Source of the DNA: Emticicia agri
Lineage (GTDB): Bacteria; Bacteroidota; Bacteroidia; Cytophagales; Spirosomataceae
NCBI RefSeq assembly: GCF_004168285.1
Contig: NZ_SEWF01000038.1
Span: 1 to 44,520 of the forward strand
Direction of reading: 5' to 3'
DNA length: 44,520 nt
Positions 14,475 to 23,610 of this stretch are shown here, one piece after another. A program made the position numbers and the translations under genes. Each line of letters starts with the position of its first letter. Position 1 is the first letter of the stretch. Below the pieces are notes generated by a model that saw only the letters and a list, made by a program, of their open reading frames with translations, was not told the origin of the DNA and made no database searches.

Positions 14475-16838
14475 ATGAATAATGAATTAAACCTTTGGGA
14501 AGAAAAAGAAGATAACTTTGATATAAGGGTATTTTTTATGAAATATCTACGTTATTGGTATTGGTTTGTTATTTCATTGGGCATTACAGGTATAGTCGCA
14601 TTTTTATATCTTCGCTATACAACACCGATATATCAAGTAAGCACTTTGTTATTAATAAAAGATGAGAAAAAAGGAGGAATGGGAGGTAACGATGTTTTGA
14701 AGGATCTGGAACTTTTTTCTGGTAATAAAATTGTTGAAAATGAAGTAGAAGTATTAAAATCCCGTACACTAATTGAAAAAGTTGTAAATGAGTTGAATCT
14801 GACAGTATCTTATTTTCAGGAGGGAGCCATTAGAGACTATGATGAAATTGCTTATGGTATTTCACCTATCTGGGTGCAGCACGGAAATTTAAATAGTATT
14901 GCTTATGAAGAACCACTTTTTGTAAAAGTTTTAAATAAGCAAAAATATGAATTATTAAACGAATATGGACAATCCAAAGGTGTCTTTGCATATAGCCAGA
15001 ATATTAAAAGTGAGTTTGGACTGTTTCGTATATTCCTTCATGATTCTTTGTATCGTACAGATAATGATCTGATTAAAGTGACGTTTGCGCCTAAAGAAGG
15101 AGTAATTCAACAGTATCAAGGGAGGCTAAATGTAGAATTATTAAATCAGAAAAGCTCAGTATTAAAATTATCCTTAGAGACTTCTGTGCCTTCTAAAGGG
15201 AAAACATTTCTCTCTAATTTATTAGAAGCGTATACCTTCTCAGCATTAAGTGATAAAAACAGAGAAGCATCAAATACTATACAATTTATAGATGAAAGAT
15301 TGAAATTGATTACTAATGAATTGGGTGATGTAGAAAAAGATGTAGAGGTCTACAAAAGTAGTCAAGGAATTACAGATTTAAGTGCAGAGGCTAATTTGTT
15401 TTTGGAAAAGGTTAAAGAGAATGATTCAAAAATGAATGAAGTAGACATTCAGTTAAAAGTTTTAGACGGTGTAGAAGCGTACTTGAAAAGTAGCCAAACA
15501 GGAGTTGCACCTGCAACGCTGATGGTTAGTGACCCCGTTTTGACAGGTTTATTAGGAAAATTAAATGATTTAGATATTCAAAAAGAAAAGTACGCGAGAA
15601 CTACACAGGCAGGTAACCCATTATTAGAAACCGTTAACACACAAATTGCTAACGTTAAGGGTGCTATTAGAGAAAATATCGCTAATCAAAAACAAGGTTT
15701 AGTTGTTACACGCACAAGTTTGAAAAATTTAAATAATAGATTTGAATCTTCTATTAGAACTATTCCAAAGAAGGAAAGAGAATTTGTAAATATTAAACGT
15801 CAACAGGGGATAAAAGAGAGTTTGTATTTATTGTTGTTGCAAAAACGTGAAGAAACGGCCATTTCTTATGCCTCTACTGTGACAGATAGCCGTGTAGTAG
15901 ACGATCCTTATAGTACTCCAGGTCCTATAAAACCTAGCAAGAATACTATTTATCTTATTGCCTTATTATTAGGGATAGCTTTGCCAGTAAGTATTATTAA
16001 TGGGAAAGACATGCTATATAATAAAGTTCAATCCCGCAAAGAAATTGAAGAAATAAGTGGTATCAGTATTTTTGGAGAAATCAGCAAAAAACCAAAGGAT
16101 TTACAGGATAATCTATTAGACCTAAAAAGTAAAAGCTTTATAGCTGAACAATTTAGAATTTTACGTACGAATCTACAGTATATTGGCTCTGCTGTTGAAA
16201 GAAGCAAAACAATTTTATTAACATCTTCAATCAGTGGAGAGGGGAAAAGTTTTGTAAGTATTAATTTAGCTGCCAGTATTGCTCTTTTAGATAAGAAAGT
16301 AGTTATTATTGAATTAGACTTACGTAAACCTAAAATCTCTAAATATTTAGGTATTCCTGAAGATAGAGGTGTTTCCAATTATATGATTGGCCAAGTAAAC
16401 GAAGTAGATATTATTAAACCTACTAAGGTAAATGAAAATCTTTTTGTTATTCCTTGTGGACCTATACCTCCTAATCCTGCCGAATTGCTCTCTAATGGAA
16501 AAGTTGAGGAGCTGATTAAAGTACTCAGACATACATTTGACTATATCATTCTGGATACACCTCCGGTTGGGTTGGTAACGGATGCTACAATTTTAAGCTC
16601 CTACGCCGATGTTTGCTTTTATCTGGTAAGGCATGAATATACCCCTAAGAACTATCTTAATATGTTAGCAGATCTTAAAAGATCGAATAAATTTAAATCT
16701 TTAAACATAATATTCAATGGGGTAGATTATAGTAATAGTGGATATGGGTATGGATATGGATATGGATATGGGTATGGGTATGGATACGCTTATGGAGAAG
16801 AAAAAAAGAAAAGTTGGTTTAATTTTAAAAAGGCCTGA
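14475..16838 (+). CDS. wzc: Wzc-type polysaccharide co-polymerase and tyrosine autokinase
   Basis: This 787-residue inner-membrane protein controls chain length and export in Wzx/Wzy systems. It has an N-terminal membrane helix at about 28-50, a Wzz domain, a long periplasmic coiled-coil part (about 250-470), and a second helix near 492-510. The BY-kinase domain follows: Walker A SSISGEGKS (Lys591), Walker A' VVIIELDLRKPK and Walker B YIILDTPP (Asp694). The C-terminal tail is a Tyr cluster of eight Gly-Tyr pairs and one Ala-Tyr (about 756-774), the expected autophosphorylation site. It is encoded by tandem hexamers at 16740-16787. Phosphorylation is probably reversed by the CpsB-type phosphatase at 41257. 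Kinase and co-polymerase are fused in one chain, as in Proteobacteria and Bacteroidota. Confidence 0.95.
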   Translation: MNNELNLWEEKEDNFDIRVFFMKYLRYWYWFVISLGITGIVAFLYLRYTTPIYQVSTLLLIKDEKKGGMGGNDVLKDLELFSGNKIVENEVEVLKSRTLIEKVVNELNLTVSYFQEGAIRDYDEIAYGISPIWVQHGNLNSIAYEEPLFVKVLNKQKYELLNEYGQSKGVFAYSQNIKSEFGLFRIFLHDSLYRTDNDLIKVTFAPKEGVIQQYQGRLNVELLNQKSSVLKLSLETSVPSKGKTFLSNLLEAYTFSALSDKNREASNTIQFIDERLKLITNELGDVEKDVEVYKSSQGITDLSAEANLFLEKVKENDSKMNEVDIQLKVLDGVEAYLKSSQTGVAPATLMVSDPVLTGLLGKLNDLDIQKEKYARTTQAGNPLLETVNTQIANVKGAIRENIANQKQGLVVTRTSLKNLNNRFESSIRTIPKKEREFVNIKRQQGIKESLYLLLLQKREETAISYASTVTDSRVVDDPYSTPGPIKPSKNTIYLIALLLGIALPVSIINGKDMLYNKVQSRKEIEEISGISIFGEISKKPKDLQDNLLDLKSKSFIAEQFRILRTNLQYIGSAVERSKTILLTSSISGEGKSFVSINLAASIALLDKKVVIIELDLRKPKISKYLGIPEDRGVSNYMIGQVNEVDIIKPTKVNENLFVIPCGPIPPNPAELLSNGKVEELIKVLRHTFDYIILDTPPVGLVTDATILSSYADVCFYLVRHEYTPKNYLNMLADLKRSNKFKSLNIIFNGVDYSNSGYGYGYGYGYGYGYGYAYGEEKKKSWFNFKKA
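16740..16787 (+). repeat. Eight tandem GGNTAY hexamers coding Gly-Tyr pairs in the Wzc tail
   Basis: Eight consecutive units, GGATAT or GGGTAT with a final GGATAC, lie in frame and encode (Gly-Tyr)8, followed by Ala-Tyr-Gly. Since the unit is 6 bp, gain or loss of units changes the number of tyrosines without a frameshift. Confidence 0.9.
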
Positions 16839-16876
16839 TTCACCTTTAAATGTTAGACAAATTTTTCTTGAGATCA

Positions 16877-16899
16877 AAAAGTGATTCTAAATCACTTTT
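16877..16899 (+). terminator. Hairpin between wzc and wzx, possible attenuator
   Basis: A perfect 10-bp stem AAAAGTGATT/AATCACTTTT with a 3-base loop. The A/T flanks give a short U-run in both directions. Because the cluster continues downstream, it may act as a partial terminator that lowers expression after wzc, or as a processing site. Confidence 0.5.
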
Positions 16900-16913
16900 A
16901 CAATTAGAATAGA

Positions 16914-18449
16914 ATGAGCACGGCTAAACGAGTTATTAAAAATACAGGTTTTTTGTATGCCAAAATGGGGATAACGATGTTTATATCGTTATATACCACT
17001 CGCTTGGTATTAAACGCTCTTGGTGCCGCTGACTTTGGTATTTTTAACATTGTAGGTGGAGCTATTGCCATGTTAGGTTTTTTAAATGCAGCTATGGCTA
17101 GTGCTACGCAGCGGTTCATGAGCTACTCTGAAGGTGAGGGCAATAAGGAAAAGCAGAAAAAGATATTCAATATAAGCATAGTGCTACATTTTTTTATTGC
17201 AATTATACTTGGTGTGGTATTGCTGATAGCAGGGTATTTCTTTTTTAATGGCGTGTTGAATATTGAGATTGGTCGTGTAGATGCAGCCAAAGTAGTGTAT
17301 GGGAGCCTTATTATCAGCACTATGTTTATAGTAATGACCGTTCCCTATGATGCAGTGTTGAATGCTCGTGAAAATATGCGGTATTATGCCATAATTGGCC
17401 TTATAGAATCTCTATTGAAATTGGGAGCTGCCTTGGTTGTGGTGTATATAGGAGAAGATAAATTGATTATTTATGGTATTTTAATGGCGTGTATACCATT
17501 GGTTACTCTTTCAATCATGAGGGTTTATTGCCATAAGAAATACGACGAATGTGTAATTAATCCCCGAAAATACCATGATAGAAGTTTGGCGAAAGAAATG
17601 ACAAAATTTGCAGGATGGAATTTGATGGGAGCTTCAAGCGGAATGGTTTCCCAATATGGTTTGGGTATTATACTCAATATTTTTTTTGGAACTATTTTAA
17701 ACGCCGCTCAGGGGATAGCTAATCAAATATCAGGTCAATTGATGGTTTTTTCTAATACTATGATGAAGGCTGTCAATCCTGTGATTGCTAAAAGTGAGGG
17801 AAGTGGCAACCGAAACTTAATGTTGAGAGCATCATTATCAGGTTCTAGGTTTTCTTTTTTACTACTGGCATTGTTTTCGATTCCTTTTTTAATAGAAACA
17901 CCTTTGATTCTTAAAATATGGCTTAAAAATACTCCGGCCTGGACATTAGTATTTGTCAGGTTGCAATTATGTAGGTCTTTAATCGAACAGTTTACAGTTA
18001 TGTTAGGAAGTGCTATATCTGCACAGGGTGATATTAAATCATACACTGCTATTAAAAGTTTCCTAAACATTTCTCCAATATTTTTTACTTTTTTGTTTTT
18101 CTACTTTGGATTTCCTCCCTATTATTTGTACGTCATATGGATTATCGTCGGAGGAATTTTAAGTGGAGGTGTATCTTTATATTTTGCAAATAGGAACTGT
18201 GGCTTGGATTATAAAGATTTTTTTAAGATAGTTTTCGTGCCTTCTTTTGGAGTGTCTTTTTTGATGCTCGTATTAGGATTTATCCCTCATTTGTTTATAA
18301 GTAGTACGTTGTTGAGATTAGTGATAGTAATTATTATTACAACACTCTCTTTCTTTTTTTCATTTTATTATATTTTTTCTTCACAGCAAGAGAGAGCACT
18401 GTTTTCAGGGATATTCAATACACTAAAAAATAAATTGAGGTTCGCATGA
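16914..18449 (+). CDS. wzx: Wzx-type lipid-linked oligosaccharide flippase
   Basis: This 511-residue polytopic membrane protein of the MOP (polysaccharide transporter) superfamily has about 12-14 hydrophobic helices across its length. The N-terminus (KRVIKNTGFLYAKMGITMFI, then TTRLVLNALGAADFGIFNIVGG) is the typical first-helix pair of Bacteroidota flippases. It should move the undecaprenyl-linked repeat unit across the inner membrane for Wzy. It begins 75 bases after wzc, beyond a small hairpin, and overlaps the next gene by 4 bases (ATGA), so translation is coupled to the glycosyltransferase that follows. Substrate range cannot be predicted. Confidence 0.92.
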   Translation: MSTAKRVIKNTGFLYAKMGITMFISLYTTRLVLNALGAADFGIFNIVGGAIAMLGFLNAAMASATQRFMSYSEGEGNKEKQKKIFNISIVLHFFIAIILGVVLLIAGYFFFNGVLNIEIGRVDAAKVVYGSLIISTMFIVMTVPYDAVLNARENMRYYAIIGLIESLLKLGAALVVVYIGEDKLIIYGILMACIPLVTLSIMRVYCHKKYDECVINPRKYHDRSLAKEMTKFAGWNLMGASSGMVSQYGLGIILNIFFGTILNAAQGIANQISGQLMVFSNTMMKAVNPVIAKSEGSGNRNLMLRASLSGSRFSFLLLALFSIPFLIETPLILKIWLKNTPAWTLVFVRLQLCRSLIEQFTVMLGSAISAQGDIKSYTAIKSFLNISPIFFTFLFFYFGFPPYYLYVIWIIVGGILSGGVSLYFANRNCGLDYKDFFKIVFVPSFGVSFLMLVLGFIPHLFISSTLLRLVIVIIITTLSFFFSFYYIFSSQQERALFSGIFNTLKNKLRFA

Positions 18450-19429
18450 AATATACTGTAGAAAAGATCCGGAGAAGATTATGGAATGAAATTGTTTCCA
18501 GAACGCGAAAATCAAGTTTTTATCCATTTATATACAAATCTTACTGGCATAGTCTACTTTTTCCTCAGAAGGAAGAAGGGAATAATATTATCTCCTATCT
18601 ATCAGCCATCCCTAATCCTGGAGCAGGGATAGGACATCAAATAGCTAATTGGATTGCTGGATATTGGTTTGCGAAAAAGTTTCAATTGCGATTTGCTCAT
18701 ATTCCTTTTTCAAATCTGGAGTGGGAGGATTTTTTAGGATTTAAAGATAAAGAAGTTACGGTTAAAGATTTAGTTCAAAAACAAGATTACAAAAAAGTAT
18801 TATTGCCTTTGTTTGATGAAAGTAGTATTAATGAAGTTGAGTTAATAAAGAAGATCATTGGCTCATATCGGACAAAAAAAGTTGTATTTATTGCTGAACA
18901 AGATCAATTTTATAAAGACCAATTTCGAGTAATAGATAATTTAAAGCAAAAATTTTATCAAACAAAAACTAGAGAAAATAATAATTTAATTTATTCAAAT
19001 GATTTTTTTAATATAGCTATTCACATAAGAAGAGGGGATATAGTTGCTGGACAAAAAAATAAAGATTCTAATTTATTATCGCGTTGGCAAGATAATAATT
19101 ATTTTGAAAAAGTACTTTCAAATGCATTGGGGTATATAAAACCTATTAAACCAGTAGCTATTTATCTTTTTTCACAAGGTGATTCTAGGGATTTTAAGGA
19201 ATTTCATAAATTCAATAATTTACATCTTTGTTTAGATATGAATACCCAAAGTTCCTTTCTACATATGGTATATTCTGATTTGTTAATTACTAGTAAGAGC
19301 TCTTTTTCATATAAGCCTGCATTACTAAACAACGGGATAAAAATATGTCCGAAAGATTTCTGGCATGGTTATCCAAAATCAAAGGATTGGATATTAGTAG
19401 ATGAAATAGGGAATTTGTTAATTAATTAA
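18446..19429 (+). CDS. Fucosyltransferase-like glycosyltransferase (GT11-type fold)
   Basis: This 327-residue protein has features of the alpha-1,2/alpha-1,6 fucosyltransferase superfamily: an early Gly-rich donor-site segment (NPGAGIGHQIANWIAGYWFA, about 57-76), the signature HIRRGD (about 193-198), and DLLITSKSSFSYKPALL (about 275-291), matching the third conserved box. In GT11 proteins HxRRGD binds the GDP part of GDP-fucose. The window encodes GDP-fucose synthesis (gmd, fcl), so transfer of L-fucose is the natural prediction. Sequence is divergent from classic GT11 enzymes (GIGHQ in place of GLGNQ), so donor and linkage are uncertain. It starts inside the wzx stop codon. Confidence 0.7.
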   Translation: MKYTVEKIRRRLWNEIVSRTRKSSFYPFIYKSYWHSLLFPQKEEGNNIISYLSAIPNPGAGIGHQIANWIAGYWFAKKFQLRFAHIPFSNLEWEDFLGFKDKEVTVKDLVQKQDYKKVLLPLFDESSINEVELIKKIIGSYRTKKVVFIAEQDQFYKDQFRVIDNLKQKFYQTKTRENNNLIYSNDFFNIAIHIRRGDIVAGQKNKDSNLLSRWQDNNYFEKVLSNALGYIKPIKPVAIYLFSQGDSRDFKEFHKFNNLHLCLDMNTQSSFLHMVYSDLLITSKSSFSYKPALLNNGIKICPKDFWHGYPKSKDWILVDEIGNLLIN

Positions 19430-19497
19430 ATTTCTTTTTAAATTATCATAGAGAATATCAAAACTATTACTTAAGATTTGATAAGTATTTAAGAAAG

Positions 19498-20466
19498 ATG
19501 AATAATGTATCAATTAAAATTCTAAAAGCCACAAAAAGAATATATTTACAATACTTGGCTAAGTCATCAACTATGCCAATTATTTCAAGAGAAGAAAATC
19601 CTGATATAGCCTCTGAGTATATTTATAGAGCACTTATGGATGATCAACCAAGAATGATTGCAAGATTTGGTTCTACAGAGATGCTTTGCGTTTTGAATTA
19701 TTTAGGAGTGAAAAATCCAAAAAAGGATATAATTGCTTTTATAAAAGGCAAAGCCAGACCTTGGTGGTGGGAAGATAAAACGATTAATCAAATGTATCAA
19801 TGGAGTGGTTTTTTTCCACCTACAATTGATAAAATTGAACAATTTTGCGAGTTGATGCTTCGTGAAATTTCTAATGTAGATATTTTAGGTTCATGGCTAA
19901 CAGATGAAAACTCTTTCGAGCAGGAGCTGCGAAATAGTTATAAAGTTAACTTGGAATTGTTAAATCCATATTTTTCCAAGATTCCATGGACAAAAGCGCT
20001 TGAGGGAAAAAATGTTCTAGTTGTACATCCTTTTGCTGAAACAATTGAAACGCAATATCAATTAAGAGAAAAATTATTTGATTCAAACTTATTGCCAGCT
20101 TTTAACTTAAAAACAATAAAAGCGGTTCAGAGTATTGCTGGAGAAAAATCATCTTATTCTAGTTGGTTTGAAGCATTAGATTATATGAAAACTGAAATTA
20201 ATAAACACAACTATGACATTTGTCTCATTGGTTGTGGAGCGTATGGTTTTCCATTGGCAGCTCATGTTAAGCTTATGGGAAAGAAAGGTTTTCATCTAGG
20301 TGGTAGTTTACAACTTTTATTTGGTATCAGAGGTAAACGTTGGGAAAACGAAAATTATAATTCAATTTTTAATTATGCTAAACTTATGAATCAATATTGG
20401 GTAAGACCAAGCATATTAGACAAACCGGAAAATGCAATTATTGTAGAAGGAGCATGTTATTGGTAA
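19498..20466 (+). CDS. GT-D-like glycosyltransferase, copy 1
   Basis: This 322-residue protein is a paralogue of the gene at 25309. Both share, in order, MIARFGSTE, WSGFFP or LSGFFP, DILGSW, a W-x-x-x-LEGK segment before an NPF/HPF box with ET, CGAYGFPLAAH, HLGG, Q-x-LFG and GKRWE, and end in CYW. The layout (an early RFG-x-x-E box and a late CGAxG...HLGG box) resembles the GT-D fold first described as DUF1792. In that family RFG is followed by D-x-E; here both copies have Ser-Thr-Glu. Residues about 70-100 (GKARPWWWEDK) are an insertion not seen in copy 2. It probably transfers a sugar to the lipid-linked repeat unit in the cytoplasm; donor unknown. Confidence 0.7.
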   Translation: MNNVSIKILKATKRIYLQYLAKSSTMPIISREENPDIASEYIYRALMDDQPRMIARFGSTEMLCVLNYLGVKNPKKDIIAFIKGKARPWWWEDKTINQMYQWSGFFPPTIDKIEQFCELMLREISNVDILGSWLTDENSFEQELRNSYKVNLELLNPYFSKIPWTKALEGKNVLVVHPFAETIETQYQLREKLFDSNLLPAFNLKTIKAVQSIAGEKSSYSSWFEALDYMKTEINKHNYDICLIGCGAYGFPLAAHVKLMGKKGFHLGGSLQLLFGIRGKRWENENYNSIFNYAKLMNQYWVRPSILDKPENAIIVEGACYW

Positions 20467-20476
20467 TATTAAAAAA

Positions 20477-21685
20477 ATGAAAATAGCTATCTTAGGGCCG
20501 ACACATAAATCCTTTATAGGATCTTTCTTACCTAATTATAATCAAGATCAGTTGCCTGATGGTTATTTTGGGGCTCCATTTATGGGTACTATTATCAGTG
20601 AACTCTTAAATAGGAATTATGAAGTAATTGCAATTACGACTACTGTTGAATTAGGAGGAAATTATACTATTAAAGAATTTTCTTATAAAAACTTCAAATG
20701 GATAGTTGTCCCGAGTAGGAAGCATTCATTTCGATTTAATGGAAGTAAACTGGGTAAAATAGTCGATTTTTATTCTTTTGAACGTAAAATGTTAAAAAAG
20801 ACAATATTTGAAACTAATCCTGACTTTTTACATGCTTTTTGGTCTTATGAATTTGCGAGTGCAGTAGTTAATTTTCCAAAACCACAATTAGTAACTATTG
20901 AAGATAATGCTATAGTAGTGCTACTCTTCTTTAAAAATTTTTATCGATTTTGTCGACTTTTAATGTCAGAATGGACATTGAGAAAAGTGAAATTTGCTTC
21001 TACTGTCTCCCCTTATATGATTTCTTATGCTAAAAAAAGGTGTGAGAATGTTAAGGTAATTCCAAACCCTACAAAAATAGAATTTAGTCAAGAGCAGATT
21101 AAACTTAGTATCGAAAAAAGATTGTCTTCGATTGCTACTCCAAGATTTATTATGATATTTAACGGGTGGGACAAAAGAAAGAATGGTTATGAGGCATTAA
21201 AAGCTTTTAAATTATTTAAACAAAATTCTCACAAAGCAACACTTCATTTATATGGTTATGGTACAGAAATGAATGGATTAGCATATAAAGATGCTAAAAC
21301 TCTATCTTTAAGTGATGTTTATTTTAACGGGCCAGTTTCTCATGACATATTGATAGATGCTATTCAGTCTTCACATTTATTAATTCACCCAGCATTAGAA
21401 GAATCATTTGGAGTTGTTTTAATAGAAGCTATGTCTTATGGAGTAATTCCGATAGGTGGAGCAAAGTCAGGTGGAGTGCCTTGGGTAATTAATGATGATA
21501 GTTTATTAGTAGATGTATCAGATTACAGAGAAATAAAGTTAAAAATAGATGAATTATTAGTAGAAGATTATTACAAGAAAACTGCCTTTAATGTTTATAA
21601 AAATACTATAAGTAGATTTTCTTCAAAATCAGTAATAGATCAGTATGAAGAATATTATAAAGAAATATTAGAAAAATGGAATTGA
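20477..21685 (+). CDS. GT4-family glycosyltransferase
   Basis: This 402-residue GT-B enzyme has an N-terminal acceptor domain with MKIAILGPTHKSFIGSF and PFMGTI, and a C-terminal nucleotide-sugar domain from about 220. Conserved GT4 points are VIPNPTKIEF (domain junction), IMIFNGWDKRKNG and HPALEESFGVVLIEAMSYG, which holds the E-x7-E motif that binds the donor. It should be a retaining transferase working on the cytoplasmic face of the inner membrane. The start is 10 bases after the GT-D-like gene and the stop overlaps the acyltransferase gene by 10 bases, indicating one operon. Sugar specificity cannot be read. Confidence 0.9.
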   Translation: MKIAILGPTHKSFIGSFLPNYNQDQLPDGYFGAPFMGTIISELLNRNYEVIAITTTVELGGNYTIKEFSYKNFKWIVVPSRKHSFRFNGSKLGKIVDFYSFERKMLKKTIFETNPDFLHAFWSYEFASAVVNFPKPQLVTIEDNAIVVLLFFKNFYRFCRLLMSEWTLRKVKFASTVSPYMISYAKKRCENVKVIPNPTKIEFSQEQIKLSIEKRLSSIATPRFIMIFNGWDKRKNGYEALKAFKLFKQNSHKATLHLYGYGTEMNGLAYKDAKTLSLSDVYFNGPVSHDILIDAIQSSHLLIHPALEESFGVVLIEAMSYGVIPIGGAKSGGVPWVINDDSLLVDVSDYREIKLKIDELLVEDYYKKTAFNVYKNTISRFSSKSVIDQYEEYYKEILEKWN

Positions 21686-22305
21686 ATTCTTATTCATTTA
21701 TTTATAGGGCATTAAGAAAAATATTAATTTACTTAAAAAGAAATATTTTAGAATTTAGAGCTTATCTAAGACTTTGGGGCAATGGAGTTCATTTTGATCG
21801 AACATTAATTTGTAATGGCCTACCTATTATTGATGTCCATAGAACAGGATTATGCAAAATTGGAAATAATTGTTCAATTAATAGCAATATTAACTTTAAC
21901 CCTATTGGTAGATATTCTCCTACATTTATAATTGTTAGAGAAAATGCAAAACTTATTATTGGTAATAATGTTGGGATAAGTTCATCGGCAATAGTATGTC
22001 ATAAAGAAATAATTATTGGTGACAATGTAAAAATGGGTGGAAATGTGACAATTTATGATACTGATTTTCATTCTCTTAATGCGAAAGAGCGTATTAATTC
22101 TCCTTTAGACAAAATAAATACTATTTATAAACCTGTAATAATTGAAGATGATGTATTTATTGGAGCACATTCTACAATACTTAAGGGAGTTACAGTTGGA
22201 AAAGGAGCAATAATAGGAGCAGGTTCAGTGGTAACCAAAAATATTTTACCAAATGAGATTTGGGCGGGCAATCCCGCACATTTTATTAAAAATAATAATA
22301 TATGA
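21676..22305 (+). CDS. Hexapeptide-repeat acyltransferase (left-handed beta-helix)
   Basis: This 209-residue protein shows hexapeptide repeats such as IGNNCSINSNINF, IIGNNVGISSSAIV and IIGDNVKMGGNVTI, and the late coils [36 protein letters not shown], ending GNPAHFIK. This is the WbbJ/maltose O-acetyltransferase type, trimeric and acetyl-CoA dependent; the catalytic His is probably in DTDFHSLN. It would add an O-acetyl (or other acyl) group to a sugar of the repeat unit. The start overlaps the preceding GT4 gene by 10 bases and the end overlaps the polymerase gene by 4 bases. Confidence 0.9.
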   Translation: MELNSYSFIYRALRKILIYLKRNILEFRAYLRLWGNGVHFDRTLICNGLPIIDVHRTGLCKIGNNCSINSNINFNPIGRYSPTFIIVRENAKLIIGNNVGISSSAIVCHKEIIIGDNVKMGGNVTIYDTDFHSLNAKERINSPLDKINTIYKPVIIEDDVFIGAHSTILKGVTVGKGAIIGAGSVVTKNILPNEIWAGNPAHFIKNNNI

Positions 22306-23600
22306 TAAGGATACATAAACTAATTTATTTTATTCCTTTTAGTATAGTATTAGTCACAATCTATTCTATAATACCATATCCTCTTTATAATAACAATCTA
22401 ATTAAATATCTAAATAATACCATATTTTGGTGGATTATTATATCACTCTTCTTAATATTAGTTTCTTTTTCTAACAAATACTTAACTAGTGGTACTAGTA
22501 AACAGTATTTATTAGTTATAAAATTATATATATACTGGAATATCATTGAAATTATTAGAGGTGCATTTATTGCTGAAACTTATTGGGATTGGAAAGGGCT
22601 AATAAATAATACCTTTGCCTTGTTACTGCCGATTTTAGCTTATTCTGCTATTAACAAATATATATTACAAACTTTTTTTAGAGTTTATATAAAATATATG
22701 CTACCAATGTTTTTAGTTTTTGCTCTTTTTATAACGGCAGATGCTTATGGCTTTTATTTAATTCCTATTAGTTTCCTTATTATGTTTTTACCTATTTTAA
22801 CTTATCAGTGGAGAATTGTTTTATTAATATTTCTATTTTTTGTCTTAATTGCTGATTTTGGCGCACGAAGCAATATAATTAAATTTATTGTTCCTTTTCT
22901 ATTATCATTTATCTATTGGATTAAGAATTTAATTTCCGTAAGAATATTTGAAATTTTTCGAAAATCATTATTTATACTTCCTATTCTCTTATTTATATTG
23001 GCCTTAGATGGGAGTTTTAATATATTTAAAATTGATGCTTATATTAAAGGAAGCTATATACAGACAAAGAAAGATAAAAATGGAGAAATTATAGAAGATA
23101 ACCTTCTGGCAGATACACGTACAGCTTTATATAAGGAAGTTTTACAATCAGCCCAAAAGTATAATTCATGGATAATTGGTCGTTCTCCAGCAAGAGGTAA
23201 TGAAACCGAAATCTTTGCTACACTTTCGGAAATAACAGGTCGTAAAGAACGTTTAACAAATGAAATTGCAATAGCAAATATTTTTAGCTGGACTGGCATA
23301 ATTGGGGTCTTACTCTACTTTCTTATATTTTATAGAGCCTCTTATTTAGCAATTAATCATTCGAATAATATATTCAGTAAAATATTGGGTATCTACATTT
23401 CATTTCGGTGGTTATATGCTTGGGTTGAAGATATCAATAGTTTTACGTTAAATTATTTCCTACTCTGGTTGATGATAGGAATGTGTTTTTCTACTTCTCT
23501 TAGAAATATGAATAATAATGAAATGAGGTATTGGGTACTTGGGATATTTTATAAGAGATTTAGAATACTTAAGGCGAGAAAAAGAATATTATCTAATTAA
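22302..23600 (+). CDS. wzy: Wzy-type polysaccharide polymerase
   Basis: This 432-residue polytopic membrane protein has about 10-12 helices and a larger periplasmic loop at about 240-325. Wzy proteins are poorly conserved; I base the call on topology, a cluster with a single wzx, and loop features typical of Bacteroidota polymerases: DTRTALYKEVL, then GRSPARGNET, then RLTNEIAIANIFSWTGIIG just before the next helix. It should join repeat units at the outer face of the inner membrane. Its ATG overlaps the acyltransferase stop (ATGA). Ligase (WaaL-like) activity cannot be excluded from sequence. Confidence 0.82.
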   Translation: MIRIHKLIYFIPFSIVLVTIYSIIPYPLYNNNLIKYLNNTIFWWIIISLFLILVSFSNKYLTSGTSKQYLLVIKLYIYWNIIEIIRGAFIAETYWDWKGLINNTFALLLPILAYSAINKYILQTFFRVYIKYMLPMFLVFALFITADAYGFYLIPISFLIMFLPILTYQWRIVLLIFLFFVLIADFGARSNIIKFIVPFLLSFIYWIKNLISVRIFEIFRKSLFILPILLFILALDGSFNIFKIDAYIKGSYIQTKKDKNGEIIEDNLLADTRTALYKEVLQSAQKYNSWIIGRSPARGNETEIFATLSEITGRKERLTNEIAIANIFSWTGIIGVLLYFLIFYRASYLAINHSNNIFSKILGIYISFRWLYAWVEDINSFTLNYFLLWLMIGMCFSTSLRNMNNNEMRYWVLGIFYKRFRILKARKRILSN

Positions 23601-23610
23601 TAGAACAGTT

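Noticed and set aside
16028-16378. A 116-codon minus-strand frame inside wzc.
   Set aside because: It overlaps the conserved kinase domain with Walker A; an antisense shadow.
17735-18070. A 111-codon minus-strand frame inside wzx.
   Set aside because: Antisense to conserved membrane helices; no independent support.
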